Part shown: positions 1-6,726 of the stretch, piece by piece | Layout of the letters: each line of letters opens with the position of its first letter | Position numbering within the stretch: position 1 is the stretch's first letter | Assembly: GCA_964651495.1 (NCBI GenBank) | Contig: CAZYWP010000084.1 | Location: forward strand, 1-13,768 | Direction of reading: 5' to 3' | Source: CAZNVB01 sp964651495 | GTDB lineage: Bacteria > Acidobacteriota > Aminicenantia > Aminicenantales > UBA8522 | DNA: 13,768 nucleotides | Notes under the pieces: model-generated | The model's database searches: none | What the model was told of the DNA's origin: nothing | The model's input: only the letters and a program-made list of their open reading frames with translations | Program-made: the position numbers and the translations under genes

Positions 1-656
1 GCGGCGAGGACGCGCCCGGTGATCTTGAAATGCTTCTTGGCCGTGCGGTCCAGGATGGAAGCCCCGTGCTGCCTCACCAGGTTGACTGCGGCCTCCTCGA
101 CCAGGCCCGAGGCGCCTTTGGGCAGATCCAGGCCGACCTCCCGGGAAAGAAAGAAGAGCCGCTTCAAAAATTCCGCCCGGGCGAGGATGGATGCGCCGGC
201 CACGGCCATGTCCTCCTCGGCCTTCGGTTTCTGGATGAGCTCAATCCTTTGGCCCTTTTTCATCAGGGCATTGAGGACATAGGCCTTGTCCCCGAACTGG
301 TCGGTGATGACCAGGCGGCAGGGGACCTCTCCCAGGATGTTCTCGATCGCCCTGGAGTGCCCCCAGGCCAGAATTCGGTTGAGGTTGCGCAGGCTGGCGT
401 AGAGCTCGTTATACCTCTCCGGTCCGATGGCCACGATCGAGTGCTTGTAGCTCTGTTTGATGATCTCGGCCATCTCCCGGACGCGGTTGTCGGACATCCG
501 CTTGCTGTCCTTTACTCCCAGTTCCCGGAAGACCGGCTCCTGTTCGTCCGGGAGGTATACGCCGGCGACGACGAGCGGCCCGAAATAATCCCCCTTGCCC
601 GATTCGTCGGTGCCGACGTGTCCCTTCTCGGGCGGAAAGAGGTCCGGCTGCTTCAT
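1..656 (-). CDS. rnhC: Ribonuclease HIII, 3' end beyond window edge
   Basis: The gene runs leftwards off the window; 218 residues are visible from an ATG at 656. RNase HIII cleaves the RNA strand of RNA-DNA hybrids in the cytoplasm. The hallmark GTDESGKGDYFGPLVVAGVY occupies residues 15-34. The expected acidic active-site residues are D17, E18, D119 (in ITDQFGD) and E147 or E148 (in KPKAEEDMAVAGASILAR). The visible end, KKHFKITGRVLAA, resembles the usual C-terminus, so only a few residues are probably missing. The N-terminal TBP-like substrate-binding domain of about 80 residues, usual for RNase HIII, is absent: only 14 residues precede the catalytic motif. The frame stays open upstream of the ATG, but an extension would run into the CoA-transferase gene, whose stop lies 16 bases away. 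It is probably the last or near-last gene of the operon, with no functional link to its neighbours. The family call is firm; the start is less certain. Confidence 0.88.
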   Translation of the reverse strand, partial: MKQPDLFPPEKGHVGTDESGKGDYFGPLVVAGVYLPDEQEPVFRELGVKDSKRMSDNRVREMAEIIKQSYKHSIVAIGPERYNELYASLRNLNRILAWGHSRAIENILGEVPCRLVITDQFGDKAYVLNALMKKGQRIELIQKPKAEEDMAVAGASILARAEFLKRLFFLSREVGLDLPKGASGLVEEAAVNLVRQHGASILDRTAKKHFKITGRVLA

Positions 657-672
657 CAATGCCGCCGCGAGT

Positions 673-1971
673 CTACCTGAGCAGGTTCCGGGATTTGGCC
701 TCGCGGATGAGGTCCGGCCGGAACCTGGGATGAGCGATGTTGATCAACGCCCTTGTCCTTTCCTGCAGGTTCTTGCCGTAGAGATAGGCCACCCCGTACT
801 CTGTCACAACATACCGGACGTCGCCGCGCGTGGTCACCACGCCGGCCCCCTTCTTGAGGAAGGGCACGATCCGGGTCATCTCGCCGTCCTTGGCCGTCGA
901 GGGCAGGGCGATGATCGGCTTGCCTCCCTTGGAGTGGGCGGCGCCGCGGATGAAGTCCACCTGGCCGCCGAAACCGCTGTAGATGATGGTGCCGATCGAG
1001 TCCGAGCACACCTGGCCGGTGATGTCGACCTCGATGGCCGAATTGATCGCCACCATGTTATCGTTACGGGCGACGTTGAAGGGATGGTTGACGTAATCCG
1101 TGGGATGGGCTTCGATGACCGGGTTGTTATCGATGAAATCATAAAGCTTCTGGCTGCCCAGGGCGAAGGTGATCACGACTTTATATGGGTGAAATGTCTT
1201 CCGCGCGCCGGTGACGATTCCCGCCTCGATGGCCTCCATGACACCGTCCGAGACCATCTCGGTGTGGATGCCTAGGTCGCGCCGTCCGGCCAGCGCGGCC
1301 AGCACGGCATCGGGAATTCCTCCGATCCCGAGCTGCAGCGTCGAGCCGTCCTCGATCAGGTCGGCGATCAGCTTGCCGATCATGCGCTCGACATCGCTAC
1401 ACGGATTTATTTCCAGCTGCGGCAGCGCCTCGGAGATCTCGACGATCTGATGAAAACGCGAGACATGGAGAAAAGAATCCCCCAGAACGCGCGGCATTTT
1501 ATCGTTGACCTGGGCGATGACGACCTTCGCCCGTTCGGCCGCCGCCTTGGAGGCCAGGACCTCGACTCCGAGGCTCATGAACCCGTGCTCATCGGGAGGG
1601 GAAACATGGAGCATGGCCACGTCCAAAGGCATGAGTCCCGAGTAAAAAAGGTCCGGAATCTGGTGCAGAAAAATCGGGATATAATCCGCCCGTCCTTCGT
1701 TGATGGCCTTGCGGTCGGCAGGGCCGACAAACAGCGAGTTATGCCGGAAATGCCCCTCCATCTCCGGCTTCGACAGGGGGTCATCCCCGAGAAGAAGCAC
1801 ATGGACGAGCTCCACGTCCTTCAGGTCATCCTTGCGGGCGGCCAGCGCTTTCATCAGGACATAAGGAGTGGCGGCGTTTCCGCTGATATAGACCCGGTGA
1901 CCGCTCTTGACCACGGAAACCGCTTCTTCAGACGTCACTAACTTCTTTTTGTAATCGTCAACCCAACTCAT
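673..1971 (-). CDS. Acetyl-CoA hydrolase/transferase family, 4-hydroxybutyrate- or butyryl-CoA:acetate CoA-transferase type
   Basis: This 432-residue protein matches the full length of the 4-hydroxybutyrate CoA-transferase (AbfT/Cat2) family. These enzymes move CoA between an acyl-CoA and acetate, or a similar acid, through a glutamyl-CoA thioester. The likely catalytic glutamate is E238 in GIHTEMVSDG, the position reported for the Clostridium aminobutyricum enzyme. LQLGIGGIPDAV (residues 212-223) and the later SGFGGQVDFIRGAA and VTEYGVAYLYGKN stretches are family signatures near the CoA site. The ATG at 1971 is preceded by GGAGG with good spacing. The gene lies 33 bases after nfnB and 16 bases before rnhC, consistent with the same transcript. 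In context it could release short-chain acids from acyl-CoA made by amino-acid fermentation and conserve the thioester. The actual acyl substrate cannot be read from the sequence; butyryl, propionyl, 4-hydroxybutyryl and branched acyl groups are all possible. Confidence 0.87.
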   Translation of the reverse strand: MSWVDDYKKKLVTSEEAVSVVKSGHRVYISGNAATPYVLMKALAARKDDLKDVELVHVLLLGDDPLSKPEMEGHFRHNSLFVGPADRKAINEGRADYIPIFLHQIPDLFYSGLMPLDVAMLHVSPPDEHGFMSLGVEVLASKAAAERAKVVIAQVNDKMPRVLGDSFLHVSRFHQIVEISEALPQLEINPCSDVERMIGKLIADLIEDGSTLQLGIGGIPDAVLAALAGRRDLGIHTEMVSDGVMEAIEAGIVTGARKTFHPYKVVITFALGSQKLYDFIDNNPVIEAHPTDYVNHPFNVARNDNMVAINSAIEVDITGQVCSDSIGTIIYSGFGGQVDFIRGAAHSKGGKPIIALPSTAKDGEMTRIVPFLKKGAGVVTTRGDVRYVVTEYGVAYLYGKNLQERTRALINIAHPRFRPDLIREAKSRNLLR

Positions 1972-2004
1972 AGCTTTTCCTCCATGTATCTTAGGCCTGG
2001 GGTT

Positions 2005-3507
2005 TCAGCCCCGCCTGTTCTTCAAAAATTTATCAATCTCCGCCGCGGCGATGCGGCCGTCTCCCATAGCCAGGATGACCGTCGCGCCGCCCCGGATGAT
2101 ATCTCCTCCGGCATACACTCCGCCAAGAGTCGTGGCCATCGTGTTCCAGTCGACCTCGAGGTTTCCCCATTTCCCCACCCGGAGCTCGGGCGTCGTCTGG
2201 GCCATCAGGGGGTTGGGGCTCTGGCCGATGGCGACAACCACCATGTCCACTTCGGTCATGAATTCCGACCCGGCTACCGGGACCGGCTTGCGCCGGCCCG
2301 ACGAATCCGGCTCCCCCAGCTCCATCCTCAGGCACTCCATCGCCCTGACCCGGCCCTGCTCGTCGCCAACGTACCGGATCGGCGTGGTCAGGAAATGGAA
2401 CTCGATCCCTTCCTCCTCGGCATGCTTGACCTCCTCCTCCCTGGCCGGCATTTCCTGACGGGAACGCCGGTAGATGATCGCGGAGAGGCTGGCCCCCAGC
2501 CGCTTGGAGGTCCGGACCGAGTCCATGGCCACGTTCCCTCCTCCGATGACGGCCACCCGTTTGCCGCGCACGACGGGCGTGTCGTAAGCGGGGAATTCGT
2601 AGGCCTTCATCAGGTTGACCCTGGTCAGATACTCGTTCGCCGAATACACCCCGACCAGGTTTTCGCCGGGAATCCGCATGAAGTTGGGGAGCCCGGCGCC
2701 CGTGCCGATAAAAAAGGCGTCATAGCCGTCTTTCTTCAAATCGTTGATCGTCGCCGTCTTTCCCACGACAAAACTCATGTTGAACTCGACGCCCAGCTTT
2801 TTCAGGTAGTCGACTTCGCTCTTGAGGATGCTCTTGGGCAGGCGGAATTCCGGAATGCCGTACACCAGGACCCCGCCGGCGATGTGGAGGGCCTCGAAAA
2901 CGGTGACCTGGTGTCCTTTTTTGGCCAGCTCGCCGGCCACGGTCAGGCCCGCCGGACCGCCGCCGATGACGGCCACTTTTTTCTTCGTCGGCGGGTCGAG
3001 CTGCGGAATAAAAACCTGACCCTGCTGGCGTTCGACATCTGAGACAAACCTCTCCAGGTTCCCGATGGCCACCGGCACCCCGGTCGCCTTCTTGAGGTTG
3101 CAGACGACCTCGCACTGCGTTTCCTGGGGACAGACCCGCCCGCAGATCGCCGGCAGGCTGTTCGTCTCCTTGATCTTCCGGATGCTGGCCGCGAAATCGC
3201 GCTTCTCGATGAGCTTGATGAAGCTCGGGATGTCGATGGAGACCGGACAGCCGGAAACACAGCCGGGGTTGGCGCAGTCCCAGCAGCGCCGGGCTTCCGT
3301 GACGGCTGCATCCGCGACCAGGCCGCAGTTGACCTCTCGGAAATCCCGGTTCCGCTCTTCCGCCTCGCGTTCGGGCATTTTCTGGCGGGAGATCTTCATT
3401 CTTTCTTTAATGGGCAAGGACTTGCGCAGCTCTTTGCGCCAGTCCTTATCGTACTCGGCCTTGAACCTGGCCTTGAGCTCAGGGGCGAGTTCGGTCTTTT
3501 CACTCAT
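2005..3507 (-). CDS. nfnB: NADPH-dependent electron-bifurcating transhydrogenase large subunit (NfnB / GltD-like)
   Basis: This 500-residue protein is the large, bifurcating-flavin subunit of NADH-dependent ferredoxin:NADP+ oxidoreductase, a family also described as sulfide dehydrogenase SudA or glutamate synthase small subunit. Two cysteine sets for [4Fe-4S] clusters are visible: C75, C78, C83, C87 and C122, C126, C132, C136. An FAD Rossmann motif, VAVIGGGPAGLTVAGEL, lies at 178-194. A second nucleotide motif, VAVIGGGNVAMDSVR, lies at 318-332 and is followed by YRRSRQEMPA (346-355), whose arginines are those expected to hold the NADPH 2'-phosphate. The C-terminal GVYAGGDIIRGGATVILAMGDGR closes the FAD site. 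It sits 29 bases after nfnA in the usual A-then-B order. Plain GltD of glutamate synthase is less likely because the partner is NfnA and no large GltB subunit is present. The ATG at 3507 has only a weak Shine-Dalgarno. Confidence 0.9.
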   Translation of the reverse strand: MSEKTELAPELKARFKAEYDKDWRKELRKSLPIKERMKISRQKMPEREAEERNRDFREVNCGLVADAAVTEARRCWDCANPGCVSGCPVSIDIPSFIKLIEKRDFAASIRKIKETNSLPAICGRVCPQETQCEVVCNLKKATGVPVAIGNLERFVSDVERQQGQVFIPQLDPPTKKKVAVIGGGPAGLTVAGELAKKGHQVTVFEALHIAGGVLVYGIPEFRLPKSILKSEVDYLKKLGVEFNMSFVVGKTATINDLKKDGYDAFFIGTGAGLPNFMRIPGENLVGVYSANEYLTRVNLMKAYEFPAYDTPVVRGKRVAVIGGGNVAMDSVRTSKRLGASLSAIIYRRSRQEMPAREEEVKHAEEEGIEFHFLTTPIRYVGDEQGRVRAMECLRMELGEPDSSGRRKPVPVAGSEFMTEVDMVVVAIGQSPNPLMAQTTPELRVGKWGNLEVDWNTMATTLGGVYAGGDIIRGGATVILAMGDGRIAAAEIDKFLKNRRG

Positions 3508-3536
3508 CTTGGTCTTTCAGGGGGCCTTCTCCGCCT

Positions 3537-4370
3537 TTATGCATAACGGTCTTTTTCCCAATTGCAGAGAGATTTGATCTCGTCGTCGAAATAGGATTTG
3601 CGGCGGGAAAAAAGCTCTTTCCAGTCGATGGCATGGCCGTCGAAATCCGGGCCGTCCACGCAGGCGAACCTGGTCTTCCCGTCCACAGTCACCCGGCAGG
3701 CTCCGCACATGCCCGTCCCGTCCACCATGATCGGGTTGAGGCTGACCATGGTCTTGGTCCCGGTCGGCCTGGTCGCTTCGGAGCAGGAGTACATTAAATA
3801 GGTGCACCCGATGGCGATGACCCGGTCGACCTTTTTCTCCTCCTCGAGGAGGGTTTTCATTCTCTGAGGGATGTATTCCTTGCAGTCATAACGGCTGTCC
3901 CGAGCCGACACATAGAGCCGGTCGCTGACCTTCTTCAGCTTGTTCTCCCAGTAGAACAGATAGCTGGCTTTGACATCGACGAGCGTGATCACTCGGTTGC
4001 CGGCCTGCTTGAGGGCGCGGGCAATGGGATAGATCGCCGCGATGCCGAAACACCCTCCCGCGCAGACCACCGTTCCATAATTCTGGATCTCGGTGGGCCG
4101 GCCAAGCGGGCCCACGTAGACCGGGAGCTCGTCCCCCGGCCCGAACCGGGCCAGCTTCTGAGTGCTCGTCCCGACGATCATGAACACGGAGGTCACCGAA
4201 CCCTTTTCCGGATCCCAATCCGCGATGGTCAGCGGAATCCTCTCCCCTCTCTCGTCGGGCATCACGATGACGAACTGACCGGGACGGCACTTGCGGGCGA
4301 TCCGGGGGGCGCGGACCTCCAGCAGGTGGATATTGGGGACCAGCCGTTTCTGCCGCAGAATCTCAGCCAT
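3537..4370 (-). CDS. nfnA: Ferredoxin:NADP+ oxidoreductase small subunit (NfnA, PyrK/FNR-like)
   Basis: This is the small NfnA (SudB-like) subunit, 277 residues from the ATG at 4370, which carries FAD, binds NAD(H) and passes electrons to NfnB. The FNR-type FAD motif is RIPLTIAD (44-51), followed by GTST (67-70). The NAD-binding segment is CAGGCFGIAAIYPIARAL (103-120). The C-terminal MVDGTGMCGACRV region with ACVDGPDFDGH supplies D217, C222, C225 and C237, fitting the unusual one-Asp three-Cys [2Fe-2S] site known in NfnA. A GTG at 4394 could add eight residues, but the ATG at 4370 follows an AGGGAGG ribosome-binding site and overlaps the upstream gene by only 8 bases, so it is preferred. With nfnB it should form a cytoplasmic complex coupling NADPH, NADH and ferredoxin. 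Confidence 0.9.
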   Translation of the reverse strand: MAEILRQKRLVPNIHLLEVRAPRIARKCRPGQFVIVMPDERGERIPLTIADWDPEKGSVTSVFMIVGTSTQKLARFGPGDELPVYVGPLGRPTEIQNYGTVVCAGGCFGIAAIYPIARALKQAGNRVITLVDVKASYLFYWENKLKKVSDRLYVSARDSRYDCKEYIPQRMKTLLEEEKKVDRVIAIGCTYLMYSCSEATRPTGTKTMVSLNPIMVDGTGMCGACRVTVDGKTRFACVDGPDFDGHAIDWKELFSRRKSYFDDEIKSLCNWEKDRYA

Positions 4371-6726
4371 GTCGGTCCTCCCTCCCGCCTTCACGATTGC
4401 CTGTCAGGCGCATCGTCCTCTCTCTCAGCATGTTCAGCCCCCTGCTCTCCTGGCGCAAGTCCAGGCCGCGATAGCGGTCCGGGTTCCAGTCCAGCAATGA
4501 GGAATGCGCGCCGACATCGGATCCTCCGACGGTCTCCGCCCCGCCGGCGATGGGGAGAAATCCCGGCGGACCTTTTCTATCTTCCAGCACAAAAACGGCC
4601 TTCCCTTTTTTGTGCGGACGATGGGCGATTTCGCCGAAGGCCGGAAAGGCCCTGGCCAACTCTCCGGCGATTTCGGCCGGGCCCTTGAAGTCAAACCGGC
4701 TGACTCCCAATTTTTGGGCCAGGCGGCAGAGAATCCACCAGTCTGGCCGGGCATCACCCAGCGGGTCGATCAGTTTGTCAGCTCTTTGAATTCTCCCTTG
4801 GCCGTTGACATAATGGCCTTCGGTTTCGGCGAATGTCGTGGCGGGAAAGACGGCGTCAGCCCTGTTCAGGTGTTCATTCCGGAAGCAGGCCTGCACGACC
4901 ATGAAATCGACCCTCTTTTCCGGCCAAGCGGGAAAATCCCCGGCCAGATACAAAGCTTTCAGCCTTCCGGCGCCAGCTTCTTCCAGGATTTGATTCCGGT
5001 AATTGGCGCTTCCCGGCAGGCGCCGCCACAGCTCGAACGCCCCGCGCTCGTTGTTTTCTACGGCCAGTGGAATCAGCCTGGCCTCGCCTAACAAGGCCAG
5101 GTTCCAGAGGGCCTGCATATTGGCGCCGGCCCCCGGCCCTGAGGCCACACCCGGCCCGGCGAGAAAAACGGCCGGCCAGCTCTCGAGAAGCAGGAGAGCG
5201 GCGCCCCTCAGGTCATCTTCGAGTATGCCGGTTGACTTCAGGGCAGCGCCGCCGCGGAAATCCTGGAGAGAGGACATCAGGCTGGCGAACCCGGGGATTC
5301 CCAGCTTGTCCTCTCCCGCGTGTTCGGCGAGCTGAAGGGCGAGCGAATTGAAAACACTGGATTCGGTCCCCTCCTTCACCCGAAACGAGAACGCGGCGTA
5401 GCGGTCGGCAGCCGAGGAGATGGGCCCCACGGTGACGAGCCGGGCGCCGCGTCTCAGGGCCTTCAGGATCTCCAGCCAGAGGATCGGTTGCGACACGATG
5501 ATATCCGCGCCGGCGAGGAGCACAAGCCCCGATCCCGAGACGCCGCTCAGGTCGAAATTGTATTCGAACTCGAAAGCAGGCCTCTCGAGCTCCGGGTGAC
5601 CGGCCCAGAATGCCGACCGATGGAGCGAATCCACCGCGGCGTTCGCCTGAAAGACCTTGGCAGCGAATTGTTGAGCGATATACTGGTCTTCCAGAGAGAC
5701 CTGAGAGGAGCCGACGAACCCCACTCCCCCTTCCCTATAAGGCGCCAGCCTTCGGGCGACTTCGTCGAGGGCCTCTTCCCAGCCGACTTCCTGGAGTTCG
5801 CCCCGGCGGCGGATCATGGGCCTGATGATACGCCTGGGGGAGTAGACGACATCCCGGAGAAGGAACCGGCCCTTGACGCAGGCCTGCCCGTTATTGATCG
5901 ATTCCCCCTCTTTGGGGACGGAATTGATGATTCTTCCTTTTCTCAGGTCCACCTCGAGAGCGCAGCCGACGCTGCAGAAGGGGCAGATCGTTTCGCGCCT
6001 GTCATCGGGGAGGATTTCGCCGCGCGTCGCACGCTCGGCCAGGGCTCCGGTCGGACAGACATCCACGCAGGCGCCGCAGAACTGGCAGCCCGAATCGAGA
6101 AGCGGCCGGTCGAAGGCGGTTCCCACGACCGCTCTTGACCCGCGGAAAACAAAGGAGATGGCTGACGCGCCGCGCACTTCACCGCAGACGCGAACGCAGC
6201 GTCCGCACAGAATGCAGAGATTGTAATTCCGGTCGAAAAAGGGGTCTTCGCGGTGAATCTCCAGCTCGCGGTACGAGGCCGGAAGGCTCACCAGGTCGAT
6301 TTTGACCGCTTCCACGACATCCTGAAGGTCGCAGTGCCCGTTGTTCGGACAGAGGACGCATCCGGTCACCTCTCCGACCTTGCGGATGGTGGATTTATAA
6401 TCATCGCAATTTTTTTTCTCGCTGCAGATGAGGCAGGCATGAGGATGCTCGGAGAGAATGAGTTCCAGGGTCAGCCGGCGGTGCTTTTGCAGCTCCGGCG
6501 TATCGGACTGGATATCGAGGCCGTCTTCGACATAGGTGCAGCAGGCCGGCACGAACCCCCTCCTCCCCTTGATCTCGATCAGGCAGAGACGGCAGCCGCC
6601 GTAAGGAGCCAGGCCCTTGGAAGCGCATAAACTGGGGATGGAGATCCCGTGCGACTTAGCCGTTTCCAGCACGGTCGTGCCCGGTTCGGCTTCGAGGGTT
6701 TTTCCGTTGATCTTCAGCTTAATCAT
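4363..6726 (-). CDS. NuoG/formate-dehydrogenase-alpha-like iron-sulfur protein, apparently without catalytic Cys/Sec
   Basis: This 787-residue multi-cluster protein resembles NuoG and the FdhA large subunit. A plant-type [2Fe-2S] domain has C34, C45, C48 and C62 or C63. The NuoG His-Cys [4Fe-4S] motif follows (H94, C98, C101, C107), then an extra Cys set of the same spacing (C123, C126, C132). Two ferredoxin [4Fe-4S] sets lie at C171/174/177/181 and C214/217/220/224. A molybdopterin-oxidoreductase N-terminal cluster has C248, C251, C255 and C283 (QACVKGRF). The remaining ~500 residues follow the molybdopterin fold, including DAVFPATTFAETEGHYVNGQGR. Where formate dehydrogenases carry the catalytic Cys or Sec, I see LHRSAFWAGHPE with neither, so an electron-transfer or structural role is more likely than formate oxidation. 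Its start overlaps the upstream gene by 8 bases (TGATTAA junction) and its stop overlaps nfnA by 8 bases, indicating translational coupling. Confidence 0.85.
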   Translation of the reverse strand: MIKLKINGKTLEAEPGTTVLETAKSHGISIPSLCASKGLAPYGGCRLCLIEIKGRRGFVPACCTYVEDGLDIQSDTPELQKHRRLTLELILSEHPHACLICSEKKNCDDYKSTIRKVGEVTGCVLCPNNGHCDLQDVVEAVKIDLVSLPASYRELEIHREDPFFDRNYNLCILCGRCVRVCGEVRGASAISFVFRGSRAVVGTAFDRPLLDSGCQFCGACVDVCPTGALAERATRGEILPDDRRETICPFCSVGCALEVDLRKGRIINSVPKEGESINNGQACVKGRFLLRDVVYSPRRIIRPMIRRRGELQEVGWEEALDEVARRLAPYREGGVGFVGSSQVSLEDQYIAQQFAAKVFQANAAVDSLHRSAFWAGHPELERPAFEFEYNFDLSGVSGSGLVLLAGADIIVSQPILWLEILKALRRGARLVTVGPISSAADRYAAFSFRVKEGTESSVFNSLALQLAEHAGEDKLGIPGFASLMSSLQDFRGGAALKSTGILEDDLRGAALLLLESWPAVFLAGPGVASGPGAGANMQALWNLALLGEARLIPLAVENNERGAFELWRRLPGSANYRNQILEEAGAGRLKALYLAGDFPAWPEKRVDFMVVQACFRNEHLNRADAVFPATTFAETEGHYVNGQGRIQRADKLIDPLGDARPDWWILCRLAQKLGVSRFDFKGPAEIAGELARAFPAFGEIAHRPHKKGKAVFVLEDRKGPPGFLPIAGGAETVGGSDVGAHSSLLDWNPDRYRGLDLRQESRGLNMLRERTMRLTGNREGGREDRHG

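Noticed and set aside
1999..2012. GGGG-loop-CCCC hairpin at the end of nfnB as a terminator
   Set aside because: The stem has only four pairs, the nfnB stop lies in the loop and there is no T-run after it; the CoA-transferase follows closely with a good ribosome-binding site.
4363..6726. Functional formate dehydrogenase alpha subunit
   Set aside because: No Cys or Sec (no in-frame TGA) is seen at the expected catalytic position, so the enzyme name is not supported.
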